From contig NZ_ANHX01000041.1 in the NCBI RefSeq assembly GCF_000316035.1, forward strand, positions 1 to 64,000: DNA of 64,000 nt, in the 5' to 3' direction. Positions 45,802-57,500 of this stretch are shown one piece after another. Position 1 is the first letter of the stretch. The number at the start of each line of letters is the position of its first letter. Source of the DNA: Paenibacillus sp. PAMC 26794 (GTDB lineage: Bacteria > Bacillota > Bacilli > Paenibacillales > Paenibacillaceae). Below the pieces are notes generated by a model. The model was not told where the DNA came from. It saw nothing but the letters and a program-made list of their open reading frames with translations, and ran no database searches. The translations under genes and the position numbers were made by a program.

Positions 45802-47625
45802 TTAACGATTAAGATGATATGGCACCGTGGTGACAATCACGTCTTTGTAATTGATCAGATAGGCCCGGATCATGAAGCTGGTCTGGTTGTGCAGTACATT
45901 TTGCCACCAGTGCTTGGTGATGAATTGCGGGATTAATATAGTGATGTGATCGGTCTCGGCCGTTTTCCACTCTACCGTATCAATGAATTTCTTGAGCGGC
46001 CCCATAATGCTACGGTATCTCGATTTGATCACGACCAGACGAACACCTGGATTCCATTCTTCCCACTTCTGCTCCATCTTGCGTATCGCCTCATCATCGA
46101 AGCCAATGTACAGCGCGACCACGTGATCCGACATCGTCTGGGCGTAACTGATTGTATTCATAACGACCCGGGTAATGCCCGCAACAGGAATGACTATGGT
46201 ATTGCCTTTTTTGGCTGGCTTATCGACCTGAATATCAATCCGCAGCTCATCGGCAATGTTGCAATAGTGACGGTGAATACGCATGAACACATACACAACG
46301 AACGGCAAAAAGATAAAGATGACCCATGTCTGCGTGAACTTGGTGAAAATAAAGATCAGGGTAATCGATAGTGTAGTCAGCATACCGACGGTATTGACCA
46401 GCAACTTCATCTGCCAGCCAGACGGCTTGACTTTGATCCAGCGAATCATCATACCAAGCTGTGACAGCGTAAATGGAATGAACACCCCTACCGCATAGAG
46501 CGGAATCAGGCTTTCCGTATTTCCTTTGAACCCGACCACTAACAGCGCTGACATCACACTGAGAAAAATGATCCCGTTTGAGAAACCAAGGCGGTCTCCT
46601 CTGACCATAAATGCATGCGGCATGTATTTATCCTTTGCCATCATGAAGGATAACAGCGGAAAAGCGGAATATGCTGTGTTGGCTGCCAAGAACAGGATCA
46701 GTGCCGTTACACCCTGGATGATAAAATACATCGTGCCCCTGCCAAACGTCGCTTCAGCAATCTGGGAAATGACCGTTGCTTTGGGGTCAGGCTTCACCCC
46801 ATAACCGAAAGCCAGCAACGTGATGCCAATGAACATGGCTCCTAATATACAACCCATGAGCAATAACGTTCCCGCGGCATTTTTCTCGGCAGGCTGCTTG
46901 AAATTCGGGATTGCGTTACTTACCGCTTCCACGCCAGTCAAGGCCGAACAACCGGAACTGAATGCTTTCAATAACAGAAACATACTCACATGGGATAGAC
47001 TTGTTCCGAATTCAGGTGCAGCTGCTTCCATTCCCCCGGCAAGAAATTTGATTCCGCCCGAGATAATCAGAACCGCAATCGAAAAGATAAACAGATAGAT
47101 GGGGATCGCCAGCACAGACGCTGACTCCGTCACTCCCCGCAAATTCATAATCGTTAGAAAAACAATCATAATCAGAGCAATCACAACACTGTAGTCATGC
47201 AGCATAGGAAAAGCCGACGTAATGGCATCCGCCCCTGCCGACGAACTTACCGCAACGGTCAAAATATAATCAACCAGCAGAGATCCTCCGGCAATCAGAC
47301 TGGATGTTGTACCCAGGTTATCCTTGGCTACGATATAAGCGCCGCCCCCTGTTGGATAAGCAAATATCGTCTGGCGATAGGAAAAAATTAATATGACGAG
47401 TAATCCCAGTACGGCGATGGAAATCGGAACAGAGTACCACAGGGCGGCGAATCCGGCCGCAACGAGCACCAGCAAAATCTGTTCCGTACCGTAGGCAACG
47501 GACGATAGGGCATCCGAGGACAGGATGGCGAGCGCCTTCCATTTCCCCAATTTTTCTCCATCCAGTTCAGCCGATTTCATTGGCTTGCCTATTAAGATTC
47601 TCTTCATTTTGCCAAGCATGATCAT
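45802..47625 (-). CDS. kimA: KimA-like potassium importer (APC superfamily)
   Basis: A 607-residue membrane protein with about twelve membrane helices and a cytoplasmic C-terminal domain. The start GKWKALAILSSDALSSVAYG, the AYPTGGGAYIVAKDNLG segment and the end FITKHWWQNVLHNQ/VTTVPYHL closely follow B. subtilis KimA (YdaO), a high-affinity K+/H+ symporter inhibited by c-di-AMP. GGAAGGA lies just upstream of the ATG at 47625. The promoter at 47661-47689 leaves a leader of about 30 bases, so the c-di-AMP riboswitch found on B. subtilis kimA is absent here. Confidence 0.88.
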   Translation of the reverse strand: MIMLGKMKRILIGKPMKSAELDGEKLGKWKALAILSSDALSSVAYGTEQILLVLVAAGFAALWYSVPISIAVLGLLVILIFSYRQTIFAYPTGGGAYIVAKDNLGTTSSLIAGGSLLVDYILTVAVSSSAGADAITSAFPMLHDYSVVIALIMIVFLTIMNLRGVTESASVLAIPIYLFIFSIAVLIISGGIKFLAGGMEAAAPEFGTSLSHVSMFLLLKAFSSGCSALTGVEAVSNAIPNFKQPAEKNAAGTLLLMGCILGAMFIGITLLAFGYGVKPDPKATVISQIAEATFGRGTMYFIIQGVTALILFLAANTAYSAFPLLSFMMAKDKYMPHAFMVRGDRLGFSNGIIFLSVMSALLVVGFKGNTESLIPLYAVGVFIPFTLSQLGMMIRWIKVKPSGWQMKLLVNTVGMLTTLSITLIFIFTKFTQTWVIFIFLPFVVYVFMRIHRHYCNIADELRIDIQVDKPAKKGNTIVIPVAGITRVVMNTISYAQTMSDHVVALYIGFDDEAIRKMEQKWEEWNPGVRLVVIKSRYRSIMGPLKKFIDTVEWKTAETDHITILIPQFITKHWWQNVLHNQTSFMIRAYLINYKDVIVTTVPYHLNR

Positions 47626-47660
47626 AACTTCCTTCCGTCTAACATCTGTGAAGCATTGTT

Positions 47661-47689
47661 ATTATGCAAAATCGCAGAGCCATTGACAA
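47661..47689 (-). promoter_or_regulatory. KimA-like gene promoter
   Basis: TTGTCA (47684-47689), 17-bp spacer and CATAAT (47661-47666) on the minus strand. Confidence 0.6.
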
Positions 47690-47812
47690 TACGTCATTTC
47701 ACCCGAAATTCGCCAGCGCGTGATAATGCATTCTACGATTCAATAATCGATAACAAAGCCATTCTTGTTCAGCAATTTGAACTATTTTGAACCAAAACGA
47801 CGTTTATTAGTC

Positions 47813-47867
47813 AAAAAACAGGAAATGACCTTCCGTTCATTGAACCGAAGACCACTACCTGTTTTTT
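47813..47867. terminator. Bidirectional terminator after rhaD
   Basis: AAAACAGG/CCTGTTTT as outer arms with several inner pairs (TTC/GAA, GGTC), T runs on both sides. It ends the rhaD transcript. Confidence 0.75.
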
Positions 47868-47948
47868 CTGTCAAATGATTGATTTCCTACTTAGACAACT
47901 GCGCAATCAGAACAAACCTTACCTTGTTATTCTCCCTGGATTAATTTG

Positions 47949-48800
47949 TTACAAATTCATGCCCAGAATGCCGGGACGAGGGGTAACACCGAACGCTTGC
48001 GCCAGTGTGATCAGCTGCTCTTCCGTAATTCTCTGCCGGATCTCGTGACCAGCAACCAGCATATACACTTGGGCTGCCTTCTCAATCGTTTCAATCAGAC
48101 CAAAAGCCTCGTCAACCGTTGTACCTGTTCCGAATATGCCATGTTGCGGCCAGATGACCGCGTGGTATTCTTTCATTTTCTCAGCCGTTTCGCGGCCAAT
48201 CTCGTTCGATCCAGGAATCATCCAAGGAATAATACCAATTCCATCCGGGAATACAACCACACACTCCGTGCACATCTGCCAGAGGGTCTTGGTGAATTTT
48301 GCCTCATCCAATTCGTGGATAAACGTCATAGCCAATACATGAGTGGCATGGTTGTGCATGACAACCCGGTGGTTCGGGTCCAATTTCAAACGTTCGATAT
48401 GGCTCATAAAATGCGTAGGCAACTCACTCGTTGGATTCGCCCCCGACTTCAATCCCCAGAGCACTTCCAGCTCCTGTCCATCTTGCGATACACGTAGCAA
48501 CCCCAGATTACTCTCCGGATCAGCGAGTACATTTTTGAAATATTTCCCCGATGCGGTCACGATAAAATACTTGCCTGCCAGCTCTTGCACCGAAAATGCC
48601 GGTTTGATCTTGCGAATCACATGATGGATATCGATATATTTGGTTACTTCCTCTTCCTCCAGCAGATAGCTGACATTACCACCATTTCGCTCATCCCAGC
48701 CATTTTTCCACATATGTTGTGTAATTTCGGCCATCTCACGGACAAATGGGATATGGAAACCTGCAGCCTGCGTTGTCTCATTGGTAAGGGTCACGTTCAT
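47949..48800 (-). CDS. rhaD: Rhamnulose-1-phosphate aldolase
   Basis: A 283-residue class II aldolase of the RhaD type: it splits L-rhamnulose-1-phosphate into dihydroxyacetone phosphate and L-lactaldehyde in the cytoplasm. The zinc/active-site segments are visible: [32 protein letters not shown] with two zinc His, and [11 protein letters not shown] with the third. Start at 48800 has AGGAGAGA upstream (frame runs to 48845). No rhaA, rhaB or rhamnose transporter is nearby, so the gene is an orphan of the pathway. A strong promoter and phased operator repeats lie upstream. Confidence 0.93.
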   Translation of the reverse strand: MNVTLTNETTQAAGFHIPFVREMAEITQHMWKNGWDERNGGNVSYLLEEEEVTKYIDIHHVIRKIKPAFSVQELAGKYFIVTASGKYFKNVLADPESNLGLLRVSQDGQELEVLWGLKSGANPTSELPTHFMSHIERLKLDPNHRVVMHNHATHVLAMTFIHELDEAKFTKTLWQMCTECVVVFPDGIGIIPWMIPGSNEIGRETAEKMKEYHAVIWPQHGIFGTGTTVDEAFGLIETIEKAAQVYMLVAGHEIRQRITEEQLITLAQAFGVTPRPGILGMNL

Positions 48801-48870
48801 GATCAATCTCTCCTTATATTGAAAATCAAATGGCTTGCCACGCACATAGTAAGTTCCTTATTTCACATTC

Positions 48871-48900
48871 ATTATACCTTTGTTTATCTTTGATAGTCAA
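48871..48900 (-). promoter_or_regulatory. rhaD promoter
   Basis: TTGACT (48895-48900), 18-bp spacer, TATAAT (48871-48876) on the minus strand. The spacer carries ATAAACAAAG, another copy of the operator repeat. Confidence 0.8.
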
Positions 48901-48920
48901 TAACAAACACAGAAATATAC

Positions 48921-48950
48921 TTTTATTTACTTTTGTTTAGTTTTGTTTAT
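48921..48950 (-). promoter_or_regulatory. Three phased 10-bp direct repeats upstream of rhaD
   Basis: On the + strand TTTTATTTAC, TTTTGTTTAG and TTTTGTTTAT are consecutive at exactly 10-bp spacing, 20-50 bp upstream of the -35. With the copy in the promoter spacer (48878-48887) they look like the binding array of a DeoR-family repressor such as RhaR. No such regulator gene is in the window. Confidence 0.65.
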
Positions 48951-48963
48951 TTGAAAATCAAAC

Positions 48964-49070
48964 AAAAAAATACCCCACCGGCGCCCGGCGGGGTCAGTCA
49001 CACATCTATTTAACACGAGAAGGGGTTTACAAGACTTATCTTACCTCCGCTACCTTAATAGAAGCTGAAA
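48964..49070 (-). ncRNA. Candidate small RNA, copy A
   Basis: A ~107-nt element. Its 52-bp core (48995-49046) is identical to 52444-52495, with a further ~24 bp at about 79% identity. On the minus strand it reads with a GGAGG...CCTTC stem around AAGA-TAAG-TCTT, an exposed ACCCCTTC, and ends in an intrinsic terminator ACCCCGCCGG-GCG-CCGGTGGGGT plus T7. The terminator pairs fully only on the minus strand. No promoter is clear. Confidence 0.55.
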
Positions 49071-49238
49071 GCGAAATAAAAAAAGCATGAAAACATATAT
49101 CCCCTTTGGACAGAAGATTCAGTCACTCCTTTTCATTCAGTACATATATCTCTCTGTCCAAACGCTTTCGTCAATTCTAACATATGCTATTCTAGCTTTT
49201 CTCAGGAAAAGACATTCATAAAAAAAGGAGATGGACCT

Positions 49239-49589
49239 ATGGCAGTCCTTTCTACAGGCCCGATCGAGAACAACCTCTCCGGTGGCAGCAGACCTACACA
49301 ACAGGTCACCATCAAAATGGTCAACACCGATTCCATCAATACGTCCAATGTACTCATTGAAGGTTATTTCCTGAATGGAACGAGGACCTTATATGTGCTG
49401 CAATCCGTTAATCTGACCCCCGGGCAAGTCTTCTCTCAAACCTACTATGCCAACCTGGATGGATACGAATATGTATTCACAACGGGTGGAGGCGCAGCTG
49501 CATCAACTGAAATTTCAGTGTGGGGAAAAGACAGCACCGGGCAAATCGTCACCGCACATCGTATTGTTTCGAATGAACTAGCTCTATAA
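49239..49589 (+). CDS. Hypothetical beta-rich protein, 116 residues
   Basis: A small cysteine-free protein starting AVLSTGPIENNLSGGSRPTQ and then composed of hydrophobic strands (NVLIEGYFLNGTRTLYVLQS, YEYVFTTGGGAAASTEISVW). No signal peptide. AAAAAGGAGATGG precedes the ATG. I do not recognise a family with certainty; the composition recalls small spore-surface proteins of Paenibacillus. A degenerate tandem copy follows at 49605. Confidence 0.7.
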   Translation: MAVLSTGPIENNLSGGSRPTQQVTIKMVNTDSINTSNVLIEGYFLNGTRTLYVLQSVNLTPGQVFSQTYYANLDGYEYVFTTGGGAAASTEISVWGKDSTGQIVTAHRIVSNELAL

Positions 49590-49604
49590 AAAAGAGGAAA
49601 CCAG

Positions 49605-49680
49605 ATGCCCTCAATCTCATCTGCGCCCATTGAGAACAACATGGTATTCGGATCAAGACTCACCCAATCCCTGTCCTTCA
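49605..49680 (+). pseudogene. Truncated tandem copy of the 49239 gene
   Basis: After AAAGAGGAAACC, an ATG at 49605 opens PSISSAPIENNMVFGSRLTQ, which aligns with the start of the 49239 product (APIENN/GPIENN, GSRxTQ). Similarity stops after about 25 codons; the frame runs on into the antisense of the acetyltransferase gene. It looks like a paralogue cut off by later rearrangement. Confidence 0.6.
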
Positions 49681-49695
49681 TTGGTCGGGGGTTTC

Positions 49696-50217
49696 TTATT
49701 TTCGCAGCACATACGATGGATGCATCTTTCCTGTCGGTTCATAACGTTCATCACCTGTATACTCAAATCCCAGCTTGATCAAGATGTGACGTGACACTTC
49801 ATTATCCGGATGATGCCCGGCAAACAGTGCCTTCACGTTCATTTTGTCAAAGGCATAACCAATTACCGCCCGCGCCGCTTCCTGCGCATACCCTTTGCCC
49901 CAGTGATCCCGGGTTAGATGAAATCCCAATTCATAGATCTCCTCTTCTGGAGAATACGGACGCAGGCCACAGCAACCGACAAACACCTCCGACTCTTTCT
50001 CAAAAAGGGGCCAATATTGCACCCCTGCTTCCTTCTGCCTTTGAATTTCCTGTGTTAATCGCGCCTCTACTTCATCCTCGCTCAGTGACCCATTGCTGCT
50101 AATCCATTTGGCAACCTCATGATCGCCCCACAATGCAAACGCCAGCGCACGGTCCCCTTCGTTCCACGTCGCACATTCCAACCGTTCGGTTTCAAATAAG
50201 ATTGTTCTGTTCATCAT
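49696..50217 (-). CDS. GNAT N-acetyltransferase (RimJ/RimL-like)
   Basis: A 173-residue acetyltransferase with the acetyl-CoA motif HWGKGYAQEAARAVIGYAF and the closing NEVSRHILIKLGFEY. It may modify ribosomal-protein N-termini or small molecules. GGGAGG lies seven bases before the ATG. Confidence 0.9.
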   Translation of the reverse strand: MMNRTILFETERLECATWNEGDRALAFALWGDHEVAKWISSNGSLSEDEVEARLTQEIQRQKEAGVQYWPLFEKESEVFVGCCGLRPYSPEEEIYELGFHLTRDHWGKGYAQEAARAVIGYAFDKMNVKALFAGHHPDNEVSRHILIKLGFEYTGDERYEPTGKMHPSYVLRK

Positions 50218-50361
50218 CCACTAACCTCCCGTTTTTCCAACACATCTCAGTGTGCTGCCTATACCTGTCTATACTATAGATTAATCGCATGAGGTTGCCA
50301 GTAAACAATATGTATAAATATTATAGTACAAAAGCCTGCTCTCCATATTACACTTCTATCA

Positions 50362-50397
50362 AAGAGACCCCGCCGACAATGTCGGACAGAGGTCTCT
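50362..50397 (-). terminator. Terminator after the gene at 50418
   Basis: AGAGACC/GGTCTCT outer arms with CCGAC/GTCGG inner stem; a short T tract follows on the minus strand. Confidence 0.7.
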
Positions 50398-50417
50398 ACA
50401 AGCTACAACGATCAGGA

Positions 50418-50687
50418 TTACGACAAAATAACTTCAATCGTTCCTATAGCATCTCCGCCCTGGTTCGCGAGCAAAGCGAAAACCAGAACGCCGCTTGCTG
50501 TGATGATAAGGCCGCTGTTCACTGGAATGACATACGTTACGACTGGTGCGTCGACTCGAGTGATAACGAGCGATACCGCAGCGGGTCCGAAATTGTTTAC
50601 CGCAACGGTCGCATTGGCGCCTCCAGACAGATTTTCATAGAAGGACTTGCCCACTCCAGCTGGAAGGTTGTGAGAAATGATGGCCAT
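50418..50687 (-). CDS. Hypothetical small hydrophobic protein, 89 residues
   Basis: A short cysteine-free protein: AIISHNLPAGVGKSFYENLS, then strand-like hydrophobic segments (AAVSLVITRVDAPVVTYVIP) and a Gly-rich end. GGAGGTGATTTG precedes the ATG, a strong site. No family is recognised; in composition it resembles the protein at 49239 and could be a spore or surface structural protein. Single-gene unit with terminator. Confidence 0.65.
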   Translation of the reverse strand: MAIISHNLPAGVGKSFYENLSGGANATVAVNNFGPAAVSLVITRVDAPVVTYVIPVNSGLIITASGVLVFALLANQGGDAIGTIEVILS

Positions 50688-50813
50688 TTCAAATCACCTC
50701 CTTTTGCTTTGATAAGGTATTCTATGCTTGAAATCTATTAAAGCAACGGTGAATTACCAGCGTCATAATGTCCAATTTTAATAGACTTCATAGATTGATA
50801 GACGACTGTACGC

Positions 50814-50845
50814 AAAAAAAGCTCCACCGGACCATCCGGTGGAGC
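50814..50845 (-). terminator. Terminator after DinB gene
   Basis: GCTCCACCGG and CCGGTGGAGC form a perfect 10-bp stem followed by T7 on the minus strand. Confidence 0.92.
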
Positions 50846-50877
50846 CAACTAAGCTTACTTTAATATTACAGGTTTAA

Positions 50878-51366
50878 TTACGCATACAACATGAAAAAGT
50901 TCAGTTCATGGCCCTGCTGCTTGAGATAGTTATACAGCTGCGAACGGTGATGGAATACATGCGTTACCGTTTCAATCTGCCATTGAACCTGCAAGTGACC
51001 ATGTTCCATATAAAAAGCTTTCGTTGAACGATTCAAAAAGTCATCTTCACTCAATCCCGTGATATAGGCTTTGTAGGATTCCAAATTGCTCCATAACGTT
51101 GCTTCAAGCTTCTCGATATCCTGGGTCCCCGACAGGCTATTCTCCACCAGCCCAACCTCAGCTTCACCTTTTTCCTGCATAATGGCAAGATCCGATGCCG
51201 TGATCTGGATAAAGTGATGTACTAGCTCCACCAATGAACGCATATTCTCCTGTGGACGATACGACCAATCCTCCGAACGGATCAAGCGAATTAACGAAGC
51301 CCCCGTCCGTACGCCTGTTTCCAATTCATTTAACAAGTGATCCCGAATCTGCAATGTTCCATTCAT
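50878..51366 (-). CDS. DinB-family protein
   Basis: A 162-residue four-helix-bundle protein of the DinB/YfiT type. Metal-ligand histidines are visible at H50/H51 in VELVHHF and in the VTHVFHHRSQLYNYL segment near the C-terminus. Many members bind nickel or zinc and act as thiol-dependent transferases; the substrate is unknown. It lies 27 bases downstream of the AraC gene at 51394 and is probably co-transcribed with it. Confidence 0.88.
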   Translation of the reverse strand: MNGTLQIRDHLLNELETGVRTGASLIRLIRSEDWSYRPQENMRSLVELVHHFIQITASDLAIMQEKGEAEVGLVENSLSGTQDIEKLEATLWSNLESYKAYITGLSEDDFLNRSTKAFYMEHGHLQVQWQIETVTHVFHHRSQLYNYLKQQGHELNFFMLYA

Positions 51367-51393
51367 ATATGATGTCTCCCTTATCTTTTATTC

Positions 51394-52329
51394 TCACGAC
51401 TTCAGTATAACCGAAGGTGCTACAGATCTATTGTACAAATCGGACAACGTCCTGTTATGCTCCCTGGCTGCCGTCAACGGAGTCTCTCCATAAAACCTGC
51501 GAAATTGCCGAATCAGATGGGCTTGGTCAAAAAAACCATGATTCTGGGCTAGCATTGCCCAGTCTGCCGTGTTCCCCTGATGAATATCGCTCAGTACACG
51601 ATGAAAACGAACCACCTCACTGAATCGTTTGGGGCTGATTCCGACCCATTCCGAGAACTTGCGATGCAACTGCCGCTCACTAATCACTTCACGCATCGCC
51701 AGCTCTTGGACAGTCATACGTCCCCCATCTATAAAGATGCGGTGCAGCACGTTTTTCATCAGATCATTCTCAGATGTGCTTGTCTGCACGGGCAACGGAC
51801 TCAAGTACGCATTCATAACCTCTACTCGCTCTGCAAAATGATTCGTTTCGGCCATCCGTTCCTGAAGCTCGTTCAGCTTCTCCGGCCAACATTCCTGAAG
51901 GGCAATTCGCTTATCCGTAAACCACTCCAGAGGCATGCCATGGAAGACATGCGCTCCACCCGGGAAGAACCGGACACCAAAGGTGTAGTCTCCAGCAGGG
52001 GAACCATCATCGGATGGCTCAGGTACAGCGAACGGCTGTGTATAATTGCCACAGTAAGCATAGGAGTGCTCTGAACAGACTGGGTCGTATGTAATCAGCA
52101 TGTCCGTGCAACCATCCGGCAATACCCGGGCAGGTACCGTCGTCATCGATCGCTCCGGACCTTCTCTCTTAGTAACATCCGCATGTGTGTTCGGAAGAGA
52201 TCCTGATTCCCAATAACAGGCCACATAAGCCATCAGACCGGCAGCAGGTATTTTCTCAACATAATAACTGTTAGGATACGTTCCATTCATCTGAATAGGT
52301 TTAAACAACGGGTGCAAGCTGTGATCCAC
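51394..52329 (-). CDS. AraC-family regulator with DUF6597-like N-terminus
   Basis: A 311-residue regulator. The N-terminal ~170 residues (YVACYWESGS, RVLPDGCTDMLITYD, FGVRFFPGGAHVFHG) match the DUF6597-type sensor; the C-terminus carries an AraC double helix-turn-helix (MTVQELAMREVISERQLHRK; NTADWAMLAQNHGFFDQAHL). Start is GTG with GGAGGATGG upstream. Probably forms an operon with the DinB-family gene, its likely target. Confidence 0.88.
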   Translation of the reverse strand: MDHSLHPLFKPIQMNGTYPNSYYVEKIPAAGLMAYVACYWESGSLPNTHADVTKREGPERSMTTVPARVLPDGCTDMLITYDPVCSEHSYAYCGNYTQPFAVPEPSDDGSPAGDYTFGVRFFPGGAHVFHGMPLEWFTDKRIALQECWPEKLNELQERMAETNHFAERVEVMNAYLSPLPVQTSTSENDLMKNVLHRIFIDGGRMTVQELAMREVISERQLHRKFSEWVGISPKRFSEVVRFHRVLSDIHQGNTADWAMLAQNHGFFDQAHLIRQFRRFYGETPLTAAREHNRTLSDLYNRSVAPSVILKS

Positions 52330-52405
52330 AATTCCATCCTCCGGTCACTAGAGTTGGTTACACATTATGTATTCATCTATCATACCATCAACCGTAGAAA
52401 TGAAG

Positions 52406-52519
52406 AAAAAAAAGTGCCCTACCGGAGGACAATCCGATAGGGCCAGTCACACATCTATTTAACACGAGAAGGGGTTTACAAGACTTATCTTACCTTCCCA
52501 ACCTTAATGGAAACTGAAA
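52406..52519 (-). ncRNA. Candidate small RNA, copy B
   Basis: Second copy of the element at 48964-49070. Core 52444-52495 is identical to copy A. It ends in a different terminator, GCCCTATCGG/CCGGTAGGGC (one G-U, minus strand only), with T8. The inner stem here is GAAGG/CCTTC where copy A has GGAGG/CCTTC, so pairing is kept. It lies in the 3' region of the AraC gene at 52571 and may be released from that mRNA. Confidence 0.55.
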
Positions 52520-52570
52520 TTGGGATGAATAACAGATCAAAATTCAAAATGAATAACAGCATTCAGACTT

Positions 52571-53437
52571 TCAATTCAGTCCGTGCAGTTTGCGAAAACG
52601 CTCCGGACTCATGCCTGTATGCCTTTTGAACATCGCACAGAAATAACTGGCGTTCTCGTAACCCACCCGATCAGCTACTTCATATATTCGAAGCTCTCTC
52701 TCACTGAACATAAGTTGTTTGCTTCGATTGATCCGTTCCTGGTTCACGTAAAATACAGGTCTGGTATGGAGTGCCCTCTGAAACAGCCTGCACAAATATT
52801 GGGGAGATACCACAGCCACATCGGCCAGTTCTTTCAGCGAAAGTGAACGATCCAGATGCTCTGCGATATAACGCAGCACAGGCTTCAAGCGCTCCAGTTC
52901 ATCATTATAATTGGCGGATGCGATGAGCAGTGGCTTCAGATCCAACAGCAGGGCATATAATTGTTTGGAGCATTCAACATCGTAATCAGCATAATCCGTA
53001 TCACCGCCATTCTCTCCTCTAACCAGAAGTTGCTCCAGGCCACGCAGCAGCGTTGCTGTCCTGAGTCTGCATACGCGTGAACCGGTTATCCCCGCATAAG
53101 ATAATAACTGGCTAGCCTCTCTCCCCTGAAACGAGACCCACGCCAGCTCCCAGCGGTCACTGATGGGCATATATCGATGCGGAACATCGGGATACAGAAA
53201 GAAAACGTTACCCGGTCCGACGATATACTCGTCTTCTTGTAGAATCAGTCTCCCCTGACCATGAATAATCTGGTGGATCTGATAATCCGGGAATCCCTCT
53301 GGACGCTCGGTTTCATATTGGTGTTCCCAGTAACCAACCGTGGTCATATAGATCGGCAGACGAGCAGCTTCTTCTGTTTTACCAAAAAAAATCCGGGTAT
53401 CCATCCAGTACACCACTTTCTCCATCGTTAGTTTCAT
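52571..53437 (-). CDS. AraC-family regulator of lacZ
   Basis: A 288-residue regulator: N-terminal cupin-type sugar-binding part (GQGRLILQEDEYIVGPGNVF, YPDVPHRY) and C-terminal AraC domain (SLSLKELADVAVVSPQYLCR; RIYEVADRVGYENASYFCAM). It is divergent from lacZ with a 93-bp shared promoter region; the lacZ -10 is good but no -35 is seen, as expected for an activator-dependent promoter. The start is uncertain: 53437 has no clear ribosome site, and ATG codons at 53425 and 53404 are alternatives. Confidence 0.88.
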   Translation of the reverse strand: MKLTMEKVVYWMDTRIFFGKTEEAARLPIYMTTVGYWEHQYETERPEGFPDYQIHQIIHGQGRLILQEDEYIVGPGNVFFLYPDVPHRYMPISDRWELAWVSFQGREASQLLSYAGITGSRVCRLRTATLLRGLEQLLVRGENGGDTDYADYDVECSKQLYALLLDLKPLLIASANYNDELERLKPVLRYIAEHLDRSLSLKELADVAVVSPQYLCRLFQRALHTRPVFYVNQERINRSKQLMFSERELRIYEVADRVGYENASYFCAMFKRHTGMSPERFRKLHGLN

Positions 53438-53489
53438 ATTGTGATATATATGGGCAATATTCTTTATTCTCTAAGTCATCATTCAATTC

Positions 53490-53495
53490 TATAAT
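53490..53495 (+). promoter_or_regulatory. lacZ -10 box
   Basis: TATAAT without a recognisable -35 at the right distance, between the divergent AraC gene and lacZ. Confidence 0.45.
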
Positions 53496-53497
53496 GA

Positions 53498-56650
<3,153 letters not shown>

Positions 56651-56661
56651 CATCAAGCAAG

Positions 56662-56694
56662 CACTGCTGGCAGTATGCCGGCAGTGTTTTTTTT
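56662..56694 (+). terminator. lacZ terminator
   Basis: CACTGCTGGC and GCCGGCAGTG form a 10-bp stem (one G-U), followed by T8. Confidence 0.92.
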
Positions 56695-56743
56695 GTGGAG
56701 TGGCGCGTAGTATGAGTTTGAAGTTTTCCATGGGAACATTATA

Positions 56744-57487
56744 ATGAATGAGGTGCAAGAAAGATTTTTACCAGCTATTACTCTATTACGAGGTGAGACT
56801 TTGCAATATCTGTTTACCGCTCTCTTCATTCTTGGCTTTATTGCTTTCTTGGTATTTGTTGTTCTGATGATCTTATCTATTCGCAAAGGTAATAGGTTGC
56901 CGATCAGATATATTTTTCTAACGACGGCCTGTTTTGCGATTGCTTCAATAGGTTTGTATGGGATGCTAACTTTATCTTCAAACTCTACACAGTCTGAAAT
57001 AGATCAGACCCCTTCATCCCAGATTGAACTCTCTGGCTTCCACATGACTACAGAAGAGTTTAAAAACAAGTTTAATGGCGCCGTGGGCAAATACCGACTG
57101 AATGGTTTGAGTATTACCCCCTTGAATATGAAAGACTCTTCCGCGCAGGGCACTGGCACTTTCGAGTATGTATTCAATGACGAATTGCGCTTGGTTGGTG
57201 CAGTGAATGCAGATGAGAGCATTCAGGAAGTCAGGTTATACGCAACTGGTGATACGAGCGAACCAACAGGTGGAGTTTTTTTGACTGCTATCGCTACACT
57301 CATTCTCACAACTAATAGTGAGTACTCGTATAACGATGCACAAGATGTCATCCAGGATATCGGTCTATTGGATCGTGATGTGGATCAGTCTGATTTTGAT
57401 GGAGCGACTATTCGCAACGGATTAGAATATCGCTTCAGCGTACAGGATTCTGAGCACTCTACTTTTGAAATAACTGTTGCGAAATAA
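56744..57487 (+). CDS. Hypothetical membrane protein, 247 residues
   Basis: Two N-terminal membrane helices (LFILGFIAFLVFVVLMIL; TACFAIASIGLYGMLTL) followed by a ~170-residue extracytoplasmic domain (HMTTEEFKNKFNGAVGKYRL, TFEYVFNDELRLVGAVN). No family is recognised. The start has only a weak ribosome site, so an in-frame alternative is possible. It is alone on its strand between lacZ and the convergent lipoprotein gene. Confidence 0.65.
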   Translation: MNEVQERFLPAITLLRGETLQYLFTALFILGFIAFLVFVVLMILSIRKGNRLPIRYIFLTTACFAIASIGLYGMLTLSSNSTQSEIDQTPSSQIELSGFHMTTEEFKNKFNGAVGKYRLNGLSITPLNMKDSSAQGTGTFEYVFNDELRLVGAVNADESIQEVRLYATGDTSEPTGGVFLTAIATLILTTNSEYSYNDAQDVIQDIGLLDRDVDQSDFDGATIRNGLEYRFSVQDSEHSTFEITVAK

Positions 57488-57500
57488 GATGCGATTGTGC

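Noticed and set aside
47700..47948. c-di-AMP riboswitch upstream of the KimA-like gene
   Set aside because: None of the conserved riboswitch segments could be found, and the promoter is too close to the gene.
48995..49046. Element core as a MITE or other transposon repeat
   Set aside because: No terminal inverted repeats or target duplications, and both copies end in functional-looking terminators of different sequence.
49055..49096. 13-codon peptide frame overlapping the upstream part of small-RNA copy A
   Set aside because: It has a GGGG ribosome-like site, but copy B has no matching start codon, so it is not conserved.
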